A DNA stretch of 64,000 bases from Daedaleopsis sinensis. Taxonomy: Eukaryota; Basidiomycota; Agaricomycetes; Polyporales; Polyporaceae. The notes under the pieces are model-generated. The model was not told where the DNA came from and made no database searches. It saw nothing but the letters and a program-made list of their open reading frames with translations. The position numbers were made by a program, and so were the translations under genes. Every line of letters begins with the position of its first letter. Position 1 is the stretch's first letter. The DNA lies in NCBI GenBank assembly GCA_033807695.1, contig CM066302.1:3286001-3350000 (forward strand), in the 5' to 3' direction. Of the stretch, positions 33,101 to 43,259 are shown one piece after another.

Positions 33101-33563
33101 CGGCTGCGATAGGAATGAGAACATCTCTTCTATGTGCTCGTCATCGTTATCGAGCTGCCTTCCGCTACAGTGTCGCCGATGTGAAACTGCGACATCGAGG
33201 ATGTACTGGAGCTCTGCATGCGTTGGCCAATAGCACACTTAACAATACCTCAATGCAATGGTTCATCTAGACCAATGGATTCATGCCTGGGATCCTGTTC
33301 GGTGTGTCACTGAGAAAGGTATAGACTAGGATATCTCCTCCGCAGCTGATCCGCCCAGTGCCTTACTGATCCTCTTAAATTGTTGTCCTCTGACATCTGT
33401 ACTAGATTTACGGCACTGTCGTAACTGAGCACACTCAGGCTCAGTGTTGTAAAGGCCACAATTTTTATAGTATATTGTTGGTACTCCCAACACTCTTAAA
33501 CCCAACATCCACTTCTCCCCCCCTCCGTCCCCACCTGCCCCCCCATCTCCCCTCCTGCAATCA

Positions 33564-34367
33564 ATGTCTACAGTTCCCCTCCCCGCACACCAGACACCAT
33601 CCCCCCCCGCACAATTTCCTCCACATCCGCCGCCCCGCCATATCACATCTTCACCGCTCATGACCACGTCATTGGTTTGTGTGTGGACTGGATATGGAAA
33701 AAGCACTTGGAAGTGCATGGGTACACATAGGACTCATGCCTACAGGCTCTTCACCTGGCCCGTATCTCCGATCCACGAAGGCATGCATGTTACGCTGTTT
33801 GCTCGTACTCAGCCCGCATTCACTGGTAGAAAGCCAAAGCTGCCTTACCGATGGTCGACATATGATCCGCATGTTCAAGGGACAGTTGCCAACATATCCC
33901 ACGACGAGAATGGCTTGGGGACTGTCACAATCGTCAACGAATGTGCATGCAACGCGGTCCGTCTCGTCGAAGTCACCGCACCTCTCCACCCTCGCGTTCT
34001 CGCAGGTGCACAACACGACGAGTCAATCGAGCCCCTCGTGCAACTCGAGCTTCAGGACCCCCATGTCGTCTCAAACGCAAACTGGCCGGGTGATTGTCTA
34101 GGCATGGATTGTGGTCGACGGGCACGTGTGGCGGGCGCAAGGATTGGCGGTGATCTACCACAGGAGGGAGCAGGCGATCGGCTACCAGACGGATGGCATG
34201 GCCAAGTGACATCGGGGTTGTCCCACTCCGAGTCGACGAAAGCGCAGGATCCTGGTGATGTGGGCAGAAGGCAGAAGAAGAAAACTCGGAAGCCACGACC
34301 TATCGTACGGACGTACGCTAGTTATAGCTGGTATCAAGGGCACGCAGTGATTAATCCCCCAAAATAG
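33564..34367 (+). CDS. Unknown protein, paralog 2 of a duplicated pair
   Basis: This open frame of 267 residues shares the ordered blocks FARTQPAF, TYDPHVQGTVANI, GTVTIVNECAC, HPRVLAG and VVSNANWPGDCLGMDC with the gene at 28197-29042, and ends with a basic tract (RRQKKKTRKPRPIVR). The first 33 residues are a Pro-rich run translated from a C-rich tract and may not be coding; a start at the later MTTSLVC is possible. Identity to paralog 1 is only moderate, so the duplication is old. The surrounding DNA is decayed, yet this frame stays open through its whole conserved part. Its function is unknown. Confidence 0.55.
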   Translation: MSTVPLPAHQTPSPPAQFPPHPPPRHITSSPLMTTSLVCVWTGYGKSTWKCMGTHRTHAYRLFTWPVSPIHEGMHVTLFARTQPAFTGRKPKLPYRWSTYDPHVQGTVANISHDENGLGTVTIVNECACNAVRLVEVTAPLHPRVLAGAQHDESIEPLVQLELQDPHVVSNANWPGDCLGMDCGRRARVAGARIGGDLPQEGAGDRLPDGWHGQVTSGLSHSESTKAQDPGDVGRRQKKKTRKPRPIVRTYASYSWYQGHAVINPPK

Positions 34368-35881
34368 CAGTGCGTCACCTGCTCTGTCGACCAACGTACA
34401 ACCACTAATCTATCACACAGTAGGCTGCAACAATGCATTCCACATCAAGACGTGATCGCGCTTGGATAACGCGAACCCGGTTTTCGTGACTACTTTCCCC
34501 ACGTTCCAGTCTATGTTGCCATGTCTTACTTGCACGATCAGTCGAGTTCCTACATATGTTCCGCCGTCACACGCAGCCGTTATCTCGCGTATTCCAAAAC
34601 GCCCTAACGGCTCTTCTGGCTACCCTCCCGGCCTAGCCCTATTTCCCATCCGTACAACCCTTCCCGGCAATTTCGCATTCCTTATAGCATGTCCTGCAGT
34701 ATGAATCCGTATGCCTCACATGATTACTTATCTCCGAATCTGTCTACTGGCCCATTGCATCCCATCTGATCACCCTACGTCGAGATCGAGCAAAAACCTG
34801 TACAGATGCCTCTATAATATATCCCCTGACCGGTCGCCCTTCTGTTTCACGGCTCCTCACCACAGAATTGACTTAGCATAGCCGAGTACCCTCATGACAA
34901 CATCCTGTGTGTTGCCTTCGATAACTTGGGTGCCTTGATATCCAGTACTATCGTGACCCCAGTGTTCGCTTTGACCCCAGTGTTCACCGCCACTAATCCC
35001 GCTCTGCCATTTCCTCCCCGATAATCATGTAACTTGCCACGATATTTTCTATACACATTACGCACTTGATGCAAAAAGAACAACATTATTTGCACGCGAT
35101 TTGGTTCCGATCTTAAGGGAGCAAGTGGTGTAAGTTATAACCCCTGGTCCGGGAGGTGTACTACCTTTCCCCTAGGCCAGTATCTCGAGCGCTCCTCCCC
35201 CTTTTGCCTAAACACACTTACTGATACATCTATAACACGCTTTCAATTTTCCGCCCGAGTACTGAGCTCCAGTTCAACAAGGCGAGGAAATCCTTCTCGA
35301 GCGTGACATTCGGCCCTAGCGCTCACTGATATCTTGAATCTCCGACGCTACAGGCGCTGATAGACGCGGGAAAGGACTGTGGCAAGGACGAGCGGAGTCC
35401 GAAAGCTGCTCGCAGGCAATGTGACCCGGGCGTGACTTCCGTCAAACCCACTGTTCCCTTGCTCCTCTCCTCAGAGCTTCACATATATCTCTCAAAATTG
35501 GCAGTCAGACCCCTCGGTACTCTATCTACCTGCTAGAAAAGTTTGAATATTATCGGTGCAGAGGGGACGGAGCTACACGCGGGAGGAGATTTCTCCGGCG
35601 AACACTGGGGTCACGATAGTAGCGACTACCATAACAAGGAGTTCTCAGTGCCCTGTGTTTCCCGGAGTCGCGCCGGTCCCACGCCGCGGTCTAGACACCT
35701 AATACCGCCCTCGGAGTACGTCACATGATGGTGGACCACACGTTGTCGTCGTCCGCGAATCGAACGCAACCGATCGTGTCCAGGTCTGCCCGGAGGGCCC
35801 TACGTATGAGGAAGAGGAGCTCTCAGCTAATGTTTTCTCGCGCTCAATAACACACGGTCCCGTCACGCATCTTCCGAAATC
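34368..35881. other. Non-coding spacer with a short tandem repeat
   Basis: No supported gene. An 18-bp unit beginning TGACCCCAGTGTTC occurs twice in tandem at 34954-34971 and 34972-34989 (a few differences at the end of the second copy). The right end is the pre-insertion target of the LINE. Confidence 0.5.
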
Positions 35882-35895
35882 AAAGCTATCTTTTC
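35882..35895. repeat. Left target-site duplication of the LINE
   Basis: AAAGCTATCTTTTC at this position is repeated exactly at 42524-42537, immediately after the element's A-tail. A 14-bp direct repeat flanking an A-tailed element is the expected product of target-primed reverse transcription. Confidence 0.9.
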
Positions 35896-36001
35896 CGATC
35901 CTTTACCACCACCATCTGCTTAGACGCCTGCTGCCTGGCCCCGTGAAGTCTGCCAGCACACCCCCTTCCCCCCTCCATCCGTCCCCCTTTCAAGGGTCAA
36001 A

Positions 36002-38494
36002 ATGTCTCCTGACAAGTCAACAATGGCCTTAGGGGGCAGCAGGCCAAGCCCGCTCGACGGCGACCGCCCGCGGTCGCGGTCCAGCGCCCACTCCGAAAGT
36101 CGCAGCCCGCAGCGACGCACTCGGTCACTGCCACCCCACGCACTGGACCGAGATCGAAGCCGCACTGGCACCGAGTCCCACGACGAAGAGCTCAGTTACG
36201 GCACCAACGAAGAAGAAGATGACGATTACAACATGGAAGCAGAGCTCGATCTGGACAACGACACCATCCGAGCGGCACAACTGCCAACCCACGCACCGGT
36301 GAGCACGCCGGTCCCCTCCGTGGGCGCTGACAACTGGGACGGGCAAGAGCCCGACCTCATCCTTGATCAGGATGTGGTCGTCGTGCACTCCCAAGCACTC
36401 CATCTCTCACCCAGGGACTCGTGGGACGCCGTCACGCGGATGGCGACCGAGGCCCTCCACGACATAACAATGCTATTCCGCCACGCCCGGGCCGAACTAA
36501 TCGCTGCGGGTGAAACGGACGAAACAATGCGACAGGTCGAGGAGACATACCGGCCCATCGCGAATGCGCTCGACGCGCTCAACATGGAACTCGCTGACAC
36601 GTTTGTCCGGGGTCTCGCCCTCGACCCGCGTCACTACTCATCTGTGTTGTCAGAATACGGCCTGGTGGATCGCCCTCCACGGCCGCTTTTCCGACCTGCG
36701 GGCGGCCCCCTCCCGACGACCACCGCGACTGCCAGCGCACCAGCGCCAACTGGCGCTGGCGCCTACTCCAGCGCCAAGGCGCAGCCACCGAACGTTCGCG
36801 AACCGCGCGGAGATGTCGAGATGCTCGAGAGCGACTCCATCTTCGCGCCGGGCGACCTCACCGACGTGCCGTCCGCCGCGCAATCGCGTGCGGCCACCCC
36901 CTCGTCCAGGCCGGAGTCCCGGTCCTCGAACACTCGCAGGAAGAACGACAAGGGCAAGGGCAAGGCCCGGGCCCGCGACATCACACCTCCGCCGCCCCCG
37001 ACCGCTGCGGAGCCTATGCGCAAACGCGGAAGAGCATACTCGACTTCGTCAAGCGAGGGTTGGGCGCCCGACGCGCCCGACGCTCCGAATCCCAGAACGG
37101 TGGCACGGCTCATGCAACGCTACCCCAACGCCACTCTTGAACATATCCTCAACATCAGTGACGCGTACGCGTCGTCGTCAGGCCAGCGGTCCTACGCTGA
37201 AGCCGCCCAGTCGCGTGCGCCCTCGCCGAGTATGAACGCGAACGACAGGTCGTCGCGGGCACCATCACCCAGAACGGACACGTCGCGCGGGCCATCGCGC
37301 GCGGCGTCACGAGCAAGCTCCCGGCTCGAGGCCGAGGTCCAGCGCAAGCAGAACAAGCGGCAACGTGTCCGTGGCCCCGCAGGGGCAGCACGCCGCATCT
37401 ACATCCGGTTCCCCGCCCCGGTCCCAGCAGAGGCGCGGGTGGGATCCCTGGCAATCGTCGGCGCAATCAACGAGGCGCTGGCTCAGCACCCTGATCAACG
37501 GATGCGCGACGCCCGCGCGTCCTCCGCCGATTGGTTCAGGTCAGGCAACCTGTACATCCAGTTCGTGCAGGCCCCGCCGGACGGCGTGGAGGACATTGTC
37601 CGACAGGTCGCGGCGGCGCACAATTGGGGGGGATCCGCTGATGCGGCGGCGACGGCGATGGTAGAGCGGTTCACCATCACGTCGCAAGCCTGCTGGCGGG
37701 CCGTCAACTACGTGGACGACAACGGCAACCCCCGCGACGCTAGGCAGGTCGCGGAGGAGGCTCTGAGGACGTCCCCCGAGTGGGACGCAGTGAGGCACCT
37801 CATACGGCGAGCGGACTTCATCACACCGCCGCCTGGGGCCTCGACGACGACGCTCGTGGTCGAGTTCGCAGACACCTCGTCGCGTGCTCGACTGCGTGCA
37901 TTGCTAGGAACCAGAGTCACGTTCGTGAACGGAGCCCGGCCGACTCAAGCCATGGAGAACCGCCGACGCGTGCCCCAGTGCCCGCAGTGCCTGCGCTGGG
38001 GACACCCGCAGGCCCTCTGCCGTGCACACTCGGCTGCGTGTGAGCGCTGTGGCGAGCCACACGACGTTCGCCATCACCGTACGCTTGCGGGCTGTTGCCG
38101 CGGGTCTGAGAGCCCGGTGTGCAACCACCCGCCGCGTTGCATCAACTGTGGACAAGCACACCGCGCTACGGCGCGCGAGTGCCCCTTCTACCTGCACCGC
38201 AACGATCTGTCGTGGTGGCAGTCTCAGAGGCGTCTTCCGCAACCCGGCAGAGCCGCTCGGACGGCGGCGTCAGCGCCAGCCAACTCACAGCCCGCTCGTG
38301 CAGGGCCATCGGTGCGTTTCGCATCTAGCGTTGAGTACATAACGCAGGATGCTCACACAGCTCCCCCGCAACAGCAGCAGCAACGCGCGCGCAATGCAGA
38401 CACGCGCAGGCAGGGGGGGTCGAATGGGCGAAGGACCGATCGTCGCGGCGACGATTCGGGGGCGCCGGAGAGTGACCGAGAAAGGGGATTGTAG
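36002..38494 (+). CDS. LINE ORF1: Gag-like RNA-binding protein with zinc knuckles
   Basis: This 830-residue protein would coat the element RNA. The first 480 residues are low-complexity, rich in Ser, Arg, Pro and Asp, with a basic KRGRAYSTSSSEG region. A more ordered part from about residue 460 (RRIYIRFPAPVPAEARVG, NLYIQFVQ) may be an RRM-like or esterase-like ORF1 core. Near 659-720 come zinc knuckles: CPQCLRWGHPQALC is a clean C-x2-C-x4-H-x4-C, followed by CERCGEPHDVRHH and CINCGQAHRATAREC. The tail is Gln/Arg-rich. The ATG at 36002 is the first in the element. The stop codon TAG abuts the ORF2 start directly. Confidence 0.93.
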   Translation: MSPDKSTMALGGSRPSPLDGDRPRSRSSAHSESRSPQRRTRSLPPHALDRDRSRTGTESHDEELSYGTNEEEDDDYNMEAELDLDNDTIRAAQLPTHAPVSTPVPSVGADNWDGQEPDLILDQDVVVVHSQALHLSPRDSWDAVTRMATEALHDITMLFRHARAELIAAGETDETMRQVEETYRPIANALDALNMELADTFVRGLALDPRHYSSVLSEYGLVDRPPRPLFRPAGGPLPTTTATASAPAPTGAGAYSSAKAQPPNVREPRGDVEMLESDSIFAPGDLTDVPSAAQSRAATPSSRPESRSSNTRRKNDKGKGKARARDITPPPPPTAAEPMRKRGRAYSTSSSEGWAPDAPDAPNPRTVARLMQRYPNATLEHILNISDAYASSSGQRSYAEAAQSRAPSPSMNANDRSSRAPSPRTDTSRGPSRAASRASSRLEAEVQRKQNKRQRVRGPAGAARRIYIRFPAPVPAEARVGSLAIVGAINEALAQHPDQRMRDARASSADWFRSGNLYIQFVQAPPDGVEDIVRQVAAAHNWGGSADAAATAMVERFTITSQACWRAVNYVDDNGNPRDARQVAEEALRTSPEWDAVRHLIRRADFITPPPGASTTTLVVEFADTSSRARLRALLGTRVTFVNGARPTQAMENRRRVPQCPQCLRWGHPQALCRAHSAACERCGEPHDVRHHRTLAGCCRGSESPVCNHPPRCINCGQAHRATARECPFYLHRNDLSWWQSQRRLPQPGRAARTAASAPANSQPARAGPSVRFASSVEYITQDAHTAPPQQQQQRARNADTRRQGGSNGRRTDRRGDDSGAPESDRERGL

Positions 38495-41400
38495 ATGCGT
38501 AAGCTACGTATCGTCTCCCATAATGTGAACCACACGCCCAACCAATCGCACTTCATTCTCGAGTCTCTAGTGGGCGAGTGTGACATCATATTGGTACAGG
38601 AACCGTACTACGGTCCCATCAAAACAGTTGTGTCTAACACGGATCCCCGAGGGGAGAAGCTGATTGGGACACAAGTACACCCCGCCTGGCTGCTGCTCGA
38701 GTCTCGCACACCGGCTCGAGTATGCGTATATGTGAATCGCGAGCTGCTTGACCTGCGTCCTCAGCTGTGCGCGCATGTAGTGGATCATCGGGACATGATC
38801 CTGATATCACTCACGGTGGATGGACAGGTGCACTACTACCTGAACATATACAACGATGAGCACAGTACCGCACTAAATTGGTTACAGGACCACTCCGCGG
38901 ATCTGCCACCACTGGATCTGGCCGCCGGCGACTTCAACCTGCACTCTAGTGCATGGGAACCGGATGCACCACACGAAAGCCCCCGGGCCATTGACCTAGT
39001 CAATATCATGTCCGGGATGGGTCTCAGCCTTGTCAATTCAGATGGGGTGCCCACACATAGACCGCATAATGCGGCGCTGCGAAGTACAGTTCCCGACCTC
39101 ATTTGGGCGCCGTCCGACCATGTCGCGAACGGGGATGTCAGGGCTCACGTAGATCTCGATGGCCGCGGGCTGTCCGATCACGCCATATTGTCGACTGTGC
39201 TTGAGGTGGGCTGGTGGGAGAAGTCCATGCCGCCAACTATCAAGCGCAAGTCTCAAGCGGAGAGAGATTTCATCAAAGACCTAGTGGACGGTGTTGCCGG
39301 CGTGCAGGTCGAGCTTAACACAAAGGATGACATCCAGAAAACATGTGATGCCATACTGGCAGCCGCGCAAACGGCTTGGAACACTCACGCTGTGGCTCCA
39401 CGTGTGTCCTCGCGGTCCCAGCGGTGGTGGAACAGTGAATGCGCCCAGGCGCTCGCAGCGTTCAGACGTGACCGATCGGCGGAGACACGCCGTGCATTCA
39501 AGCGGGCAGTCAAGGCTGCCAAAGCCGAGTTCTTTGAGGAACGCATCGCAGCAGCGTGCGAGAAGGGTAAGCGGGTGTGGGACGTAGTCTCATGGACGAA
39601 GCCCCGCTCGCTGCCGATGTACAAGTCCCTCGTCCATGAGGGACGGCCACTGGTCGAGCTAGACGAGCTATGGGACGCGGTCAACTCCACGTACAACTCG
39701 GCTGCTCAGCGCGAGGTAGACATGTCGTTTCTGGACGACATCCCCCAGATGGAGGAACGAGATTTCCCACAGATCTCAATTCAGGAGCTGCACGACGCAG
39801 TAGCAGATGTGTCAGGGCGGTCAGCACCTGGCTCGGATCACCTGCGATGGCCGTACATTGCAGCACTCGTGAAGCATGGGGTGTGCGGAGAAATCCTACG
39901 CCGACTCTTCAATGCATGTATTGAGCTAGCATACTGGCCGGCTCAATTCAAAGAGGCAGTGTCGGTGGTCATCCCAAAGCCAAAGAAGGATGACTATTCA
40001 CGTCTCAAGTCGTACCGCCCGATAGTTCTGCTGAGCTGTCTTGGGAAATTATGCGAGAAGGTGCTTGCAGCGCGCTTGCATTTTGAAGGGCAGAAGTGCG
40101 GTGCGTTCCATCCAGCTCAATTCGGAGGAACGAAGCAGCACTCGACGGTGGATGCTGGCATGTTGCTGGTGCACCGGATACGGCAGGGATGGGCTCGCGG
40201 ACTGGACACGTCTGTATTGGCGTTTGACGTCGCGCAGTTCTACCCATCTGTGAATCACCGCATGCTACTGGGTATACTGAGGAAGCAAGGGTTCAATAGG
40301 ACCCTGGTTAACTTCTTTGCTCATTATATCAGTGGCCGGTCAACAGTGTATCGATGGGACATATTCATGTCGCCGTCATTTGAGGCAGTTGAGGTCGGTG
40401 TGGTACAGGGGTCAGCTCTGTCACCGCCCTTAGCTAATCTGTATATTGCACCGGTGATACACAGGCTGTGCCCAGTCAATCAGGACGGCAGCGGAGGTCA
40501 CCCATGGCTGCAGTTTTTTGTTGATGATGGACTCTGGTCAGTGTCCAGAGCCACACTCGACGGCAATGTCCAGGTACTCCAGCAGGAGTACCACAGGACA
40601 ATATCAGAGTTCAAACGTGTTGGCCTGCAAGTCGAACACGAGAAGACGGAAGCGTGTCACTTCACCAGGAAAAGTGCGAATCCCACACTGGATCTCGGTG
40701 AGACTCCCTTCACAGGGGACACACCATTACAGCCTGTGCCAGTGCTAAGGCACCTGGGTTTCTATTTAGATCGCCGGTTGACATTTCGTCAGCATGTGCG
40801 GTTCTACGGCTCACGCGCAGCCAGCACAGCACAGTCATTGCTGATGCTCGGTAACTCAATCAAGGGCATGCCGCCCAAGCAGCGGAGAGTCCTGTACATT
40901 TCATGTGTGCTACCGCTCATGACCTACGGATGCCAACTTTGGTATAGGCGCAAGGGAACCAAGTGGCACGTAGAGTTCTTGCGGAAGGCACAGAAAACGG
41001 CGGCGCGCTGGATAACGGGCGCGTTCCGCACGTCACCGACAGGGGGTATGGAGGTCCTGGCGGGCCTGCCGCCGGTGCGGCTACACCTGGAAAAGCTGGT
41101 CAACAGGACTGGGTTACGCGCGAACACACTCATGGCATCGCACCCGCTACTCGCGGCGCTGCCCAACCCGTGGGTGTGCAATCACCTGGCACCAGATGTT
41201 GCCTTCCCCATGGGGACAGGCCCGGACAGTGCGGACACCCCGTTGGTAGCAGTCGACTTCGCTGGCAGGGTGTGCACGGAGGAGTTTGTGCCGTTGCACG
41301 CAGAGGCACGGCCGGGCGGGCGGGTACTCGATTTGTACAGAGACCGACTCACCTGGCACCTAGAACACCCCAAGAAGGGCTCGGATGAGCTCGAGCCGTG

Positions 41401-42325
41401 GATTGATAGCACGCTCGCCCCGAGACTACACGAGGCGGTAGCGGACCGGCGTGCGGTCACCATTTTCTGTGATGGCTCGCTGCTTCCCAAGCCGCGGTGC
41501 CGAACCGGCGCAGCATTCCGGGCGTACCGCTCTGGAAGGCTGTTGACGAAGCGGGGGATTGCGTGCGGCCGAGGCACGTCATATGATGCGGAGATGGTCG
41601 CAGCAGGCATGGGCATCGCGTTCGCGACGAAGCAGCCGTGCGACACCATCCATGTGGTAGCCGACAACGAGTCGGCTCTCGAGACGTTGCTGGATCCGGG
41701 GATGCACGGGCAGCAGCTCGTCTCGGTGGTGGCATGTCGTAATATCCGCGAATGGCTCGAGCGGGATGCGCGGCGCAAGATTGTCTTCCACTGGTGCCCA
41801 TCGCATATGGGAATAGAGTGGAATGAGTTAGTGGACGAGGATGCAAAGAGAGCCGCACACTTGCCTTTGGAGCGGGACGAATGTTCCCTTGCTCATGCAC
41901 GGCACCTGCTAGCAGTTCAGCTGAAGGCCGACTGGCGAGAGGAATACCGGGCGGCACCAACCTATCGGGGTAAAAACTTCCTCAAACTACCGATTTTTGA
42001 CCCACCAGATCACAAGTCCAGTCCGGCGCTCAAAGCGTTCGGACATTCGACATCGTCCATGGCACGGTTCTGCCGGACGGTGCTGGATCATGCGCCGCTG
42101 GGGTCCTTCCGGCGGCGATTCTTTCCGAACGAGCCCACGGGATGTCCGGAGTGTGGCGTACTCCAGGACCGTACCCATGTGCTGCTCAAATGCAACAGAT
42201 ACCGTCGGTGGTGGAATTGCCGCGGCGAATTCGAGTTCCTGCAACGGGTCAGCGCGTATCACGACTTGAACTCGTTCCTTACCGCGAATGAAGGCGCGTT
42301 CACGTTTGCGGACGCGCCGAGCTAA
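38495..42325 (+). CDS. LINE ORF2: endonuclease, reverse transcriptase, RNase H
   Basis: This 1276-residue polyprotein nicks the target and copies the element RNA. An APE-type endonuclease fills about residues 1-235 (RIVSHNVNH, the metal-binding QEPYYG, GDFNLHSSAW near 144, SDHAIL near 227). The reverse transcriptase core spans about 440-750, with QFFVDDGLW near 674 carrying the catalytic aspartate pair. RNase H begins near 987 with FCDGSLLP (D), then YDAEMVAAG (E), VVADNESAL (D) and HWCPSHMGIEWNE. A CCHC-type finger CPECGVLQDRTHVLLKC lies near 1216. All catalytic motifs are intact with no stop or frameshift. The start ATG follows the ORF1 TAG with no gap, so it is probably translated by reinitiation after ORF1. 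Confidence 0.97.
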   Translation: MRKLRIVSHNVNHTPNQSHFILESLVGECDIILVQEPYYGPIKTVVSNTDPRGEKLIGTQVHPAWLLLESRTPARVCVYVNRELLDLRPQLCAHVVDHRDMILISLTVDGQVHYYLNIYNDEHSTALNWLQDHSADLPPLDLAAGDFNLHSSAWEPDAPHESPRAIDLVNIMSGMGLSLVNSDGVPTHRPHNAALRSTVPDLIWAPSDHVANGDVRAHVDLDGRGLSDHAILSTVLEVGWWEKSMPPTIKRKSQAERDFIKDLVDGVAGVQVELNTKDDIQKTCDAILAAAQTAWNTHAVAPRVSSRSQRWWNSECAQALAAFRRDRSAETRRAFKRAVKAAKAEFFEERIAAACEKGKRVWDVVSWTKPRSLPMYKSLVHEGRPLVELDELWDAVNSTYNSAAQREVDMSFLDDIPQMEERDFPQISIQELHDAVADVSGRSAPGSDHLRWPYIAALVKHGVCGEILRRLFNACIELAYWPAQFKEAVSVVIPKPKKDDYSRLKSYRPIVLLSCLGKLCEKVLAARLHFEGQKCGAFHPAQFGGTKQHSTVDAGMLLVHRIRQGWARGLDTSVLAFDVAQFYPSVNHRMLLGILRKQGFNRTLVNFFAHYISGRSTVYRWDIFMSPSFEAVEVGVVQGSALSPPLANLYIAPVIHRLCPVNQDGSGGHPWLQFFVDDGLWSVSRATLDGNVQVLQQEYHRTISEFKRVGLQVEHEKTEACHFTRKSANPTLDLGETPFTGDTPLQPVPVLRHLGFYLDRRLTFRQHVRFYGSRAASTAQSLLMLGNSIKGMPPKQRRVLYISCVLPLMTYGCQLWYRRKGTKWHVEFLRKAQKTAARWITGAFRTSPTGGMEVLAGLPPVRLHLEKLVNRTGLRANTLMASHPLLAALPNPWVCNHLAPDVAFPMGTGPDSADTPLVAVDFAGRVCTEEFVPLHAEARPGGRVLDLYRDRLTWHLEHPKKGSDELEPWIDSTLAPRLHEAVADRRAVTIFCDGSLLPKPRCRTGAAFRAYRSGRLLTKRGIACGRGTSYDAEMVAAGMGIAFATKQPCDTIHVVADNESALETLLDPGMHGQQLVSVVACRNIREWLERDARRKIVFHWCPSHMGIEWNELVDEDAKRAAHLPLERDECSLAHARHLLAVQLKADWREEYRAAPTYRGKNFLKLPIFDPPDHKSSPALKAFGHSTSSMARFCRTVLDHAPLGSFRRRFFPNEPTGCPECGVLQDRTHVLLKCNRYRRWWNCRGEFEFLQRVSAYHDLNSFLTANEGAFTFADAPS

Positions 42326-42523
42326 TGTGATCGACGAGCGACTTCGGTCCTCGCATAGTGGAGGCTGCACTAAATCGCGAGAGCGGTGCACACAGAGCCC
42401 TTAGATGACGGCACCATTGGCTGAGAGCACTCGCCTGCCCCTGTGGAATATGGTTAGTTAGAAAGCCGCACCTGTACTACGTACCAGCGGGATATAAAAG
42501 TGTGAAGGCAAAAAAAAAAAAAA

Positions 42524-42537
42524 AAAGCTATCTTTTC
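42524..42537. repeat. Right target-site duplication of the LINE
   Basis: This is an exact copy of the 14 bases at 35882-35895. It overlaps the end of the A-run by three bases, so the precise A-tail length (14 to 17) is ambiguous. Confidence 0.9.
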
Positions 42538-43259
42538 GGGCTCAAACATTCTGCAGTCGGCGTGGAGTATCGTATAGATTGAGAATGTATTCACTCATGA
42601 TTTCTGTATCAGTTTTGGGTGCACATACTCACAGTACAAAGGTAGGATGACCCAATGTTATGATACTGATGGGCGCTTACAGGGTGGTTGCTCGGAAGGT
42701 TGGGACAGGTCGAGACGCGCAATTTTTTGCACGTCAGTCTCATATGTCCTTGTGTTGCCCAAGATACGACCAACACCGCCGACTCCTGCATCACAATGAC
42801 CAACTGATGACAGTTGAAGACATCGTCGGAACCGAGGAGGGTGTCGCAGCCCTGTCACGCTTCATCGCAGCGACGGGCGCGTTCACGAGGACTGGAGACG
42901 CGACTGTCTCCACCGTGCGACACAAACTGCAACCTACTTGAAGGACGACCGTCGTCGACCGTGCTCGTCAGGAACAGCCGAGGAGAAGACGTAGATTCGG
43001 ATGATTGCTAGTTACACTACGGACACCACACTGGACGCACACACTTGGCCACATGCACGACAACGACAACACTCCGCCCCCCTAGTCTCTCAGAGTCGTC
43101 GACTTATGGCACGCGTACGGTCGTAATGGTTGAACGTTGAGATCTTGAAGTGGTGACCCGCCCACCGAGAGCGCCCGTTCGGAGGTGCACCATCAGATTC
43201 ATGGTACACACAAATCTTACTATTATATGAACACGACGACCGTCAACCAGAACTTCAAC
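42538..43259. other. Spacer with a possible retroelement fragment
   Basis: Apart from the fragment at 42790-42941, this stretch shows no coding signal. Its right end should carry the promoter of the lipase gene that starts at 43260. Confidence 0.45.
42790..42941 (+). pseudogene. Short coding remnant, possibly the 3' end of an older retroelement
   Basis: A plus-strand frame here reads VEDIVGTEEGVAALSRF followed by GAFTRTGD. This resembles the C-terminal end that I associate with RNase H-containing retroelement polyproteins in Agaricomycetes. No upstream domain accompanies it, so it is at most a terminal fragment. It is not derived from the adjacent intact LINE, whose ORF2 ends differently. 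The attribution is from memory of the motif style and is weak. Confidence 0.35.

Larger units (their letters stand above)
29043..33563. other. AT-richer, decayed repeat region without genes
   Basis: Composition changes visibly after about 29.1 kb: more A/T, fewer CG dinucleotides, and only short frames that overlap on both strands. It contains a 40-bp tandem duplication and degenerate dispersed repeats (listed separately) and ends with a pyrimidine-rich tract at about 33510-33620. It looks like decayed mobile or satellite DNA between two copies of a duplicated gene. I see no intact transposase, reverse transcriptase or LTR. Confidence 0.6.
35896..42523 (+). mobile_element. Full-length non-LTR retrotransposon (LINE, Tad-like)
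   Basis: The element runs from just after the left target duplication to an A-run that extends over 42510-42526. It contains about 100 bp of 5' leader, two long open ORFs (36002-38494 and 38495-42325) and a 3' untranslated region of about 185 bp ending in the A-tail. The domain order, APE endonuclease then reverse transcriptase then RNase H then a CCHC finger, fits the I/Tad group of LINEs found in fungi. Exact 14-bp target duplications and two uninterrupted ORFs show a recent insertion that may still be active. Whether the first base is exactly 35896 cannot be decided, because LINE 5' ends vary. Confidence 0.95.

Noticed and set aside
33510..33620. Pyrimidine-rich tract as a telomere-like or triplex element
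   Set aside because: It is irregular CT-rich sequence without a repeat unit and looks like a promoter or low-complexity tract.
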